Of a DNA stretch of 5,483 nt, positions 5,353 to 5,483 are shown one piece after another. The stretch is from NCBI GenBank assembly GCA_023248455.1, contig JAHFEN010000063.1, positions 1 through 5,483 on the forward strand, read 5' to 3'. Each line of letters starts with the position of its first letter. The stretch's first letter is position 1. The stretch is from Microcaldota archaeon (GTDB lineage: Archaea; Micrarchaeota; Micrarchaeia; Anstonellales; Anstonellaceae). Both the position numbers and the translations under genes were made by a program. The notes below the pieces were generated by a model. It was not told where the DNA came from. It saw only the letters and a list, made by a program, of their open reading frames with translations, and ran no database searches.

Positions 5353-5483
5353 TCAATCACCCTTGCTGACTAGCCCCTTTACTCTTGGGTCGGCTATCTT
5401 GTACATGATGTTCTTCCCTTCGCGCCTTGCGGACACGACGCCTGCCTTGGTTAGGCACTTCAGCTGGAGCGAAACCGTCGGCT
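5353..5483 (-). CDS. arsR: ArsR-family transcriptional repressor (5' end beyond window)
   Basis: The last 42 codons of a winged-helix regulator are visible, and the window edge cuts the rest. The fragment begins PTVSLQLKCLTKAGVVS, the recognition helix of ArsR/SmtB repressors, and continues ARREGKNIMYKIAD, the beta-hairpin wing. ArsR repressors bind the operon promoter and are released by arsenite. The metal-binding cysteines that define the inducer usually lie upstream and are not visible. One cysteine (residue 9 of the fragment) lies within the recognition helix. The TGA stop directly touches the acr3 TTG start with no spacer, so it heads the operon arsR-acr3-arsM-arsC. The operator and promoter lie beyond 5483. 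Confidence 0.88.
   Translation of the reverse strand, partial: PTVSLQLKCLTKAGVVSARREGKNIMYKIADPRVKGLVSKGD

Noticed and set aside
1..5483. CRISPR array or phage gene cluster
   Set aside because: No regularly spaced repeats are present, and the recombinase has no capsid, terminase or replication genes near it in this window.

Overview
The window looks like a piece of an archaeal chromosome, with moderate to high confidence. Two divergent genes begin without a Shine-Dalgarno (SD) sequence and share one A/T-rich element about 27 bases from each start codon, the layout of leaderless archaeal promoters. Other genes carry SD sequences matching GGAGGTGAT. The tyrosine recombinase is of the archaeal type, with a C-terminal zinc ribbon and a GWSGGSKMPATYVHLSG active-site block. 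Small genes and tight packing would fit a DPANN-type or other uncultured lineage, but the phylum cannot be fixed from this sequence.

Layout: (1) Bases 1-1042, minus strand: a possible start of a further gene at the left edge, then an NAD(P)-dependent epimerase/dehydratase of the extended SDR family. (2) Bases 1043-1094: a compact divergent promoter. (3) Bases 1095-1700, plus strand: thymidylate kinase (tmk). (4) Bases 1701-1969: a non-coding stretch with an 11-bp perfect inverted repeat, oligo-T tracts and an att-like repeat. (5) Bases 1970-3121, plus strand: the tyrosine recombinase, followed by a second copy of the att-like repeat. (6) Bases 3164-5483, minus strand: an arsenic resistance operon transcribed arsR (5' end cut by the window edge), acr3, arsM, arsC.

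How the genes work together: in the ars operon ArsR should sense arsenite and derepress the operon. ArsC reduces arsenate to arsenite, Acr3 exports arsenite, and ArsM methylates it with S-adenosylmethionine. The genes are coupled: the arsR stop touches the acr3 TTG start, the acr3 stop overlaps the arsM start as ATGA, and 9 bases separate arsM from arsC. The epimerase and tmk are housekeeping-type genes unrelated to arsenic. The recombinase lies between these and the ars operon, bounded by short direct repeats, so the junction at 1.7-3.15 kb may be a site of gene insertion. No wholly unknown system was found. The least explained sequence is the repeat-rich non-coding region around the recombinase.
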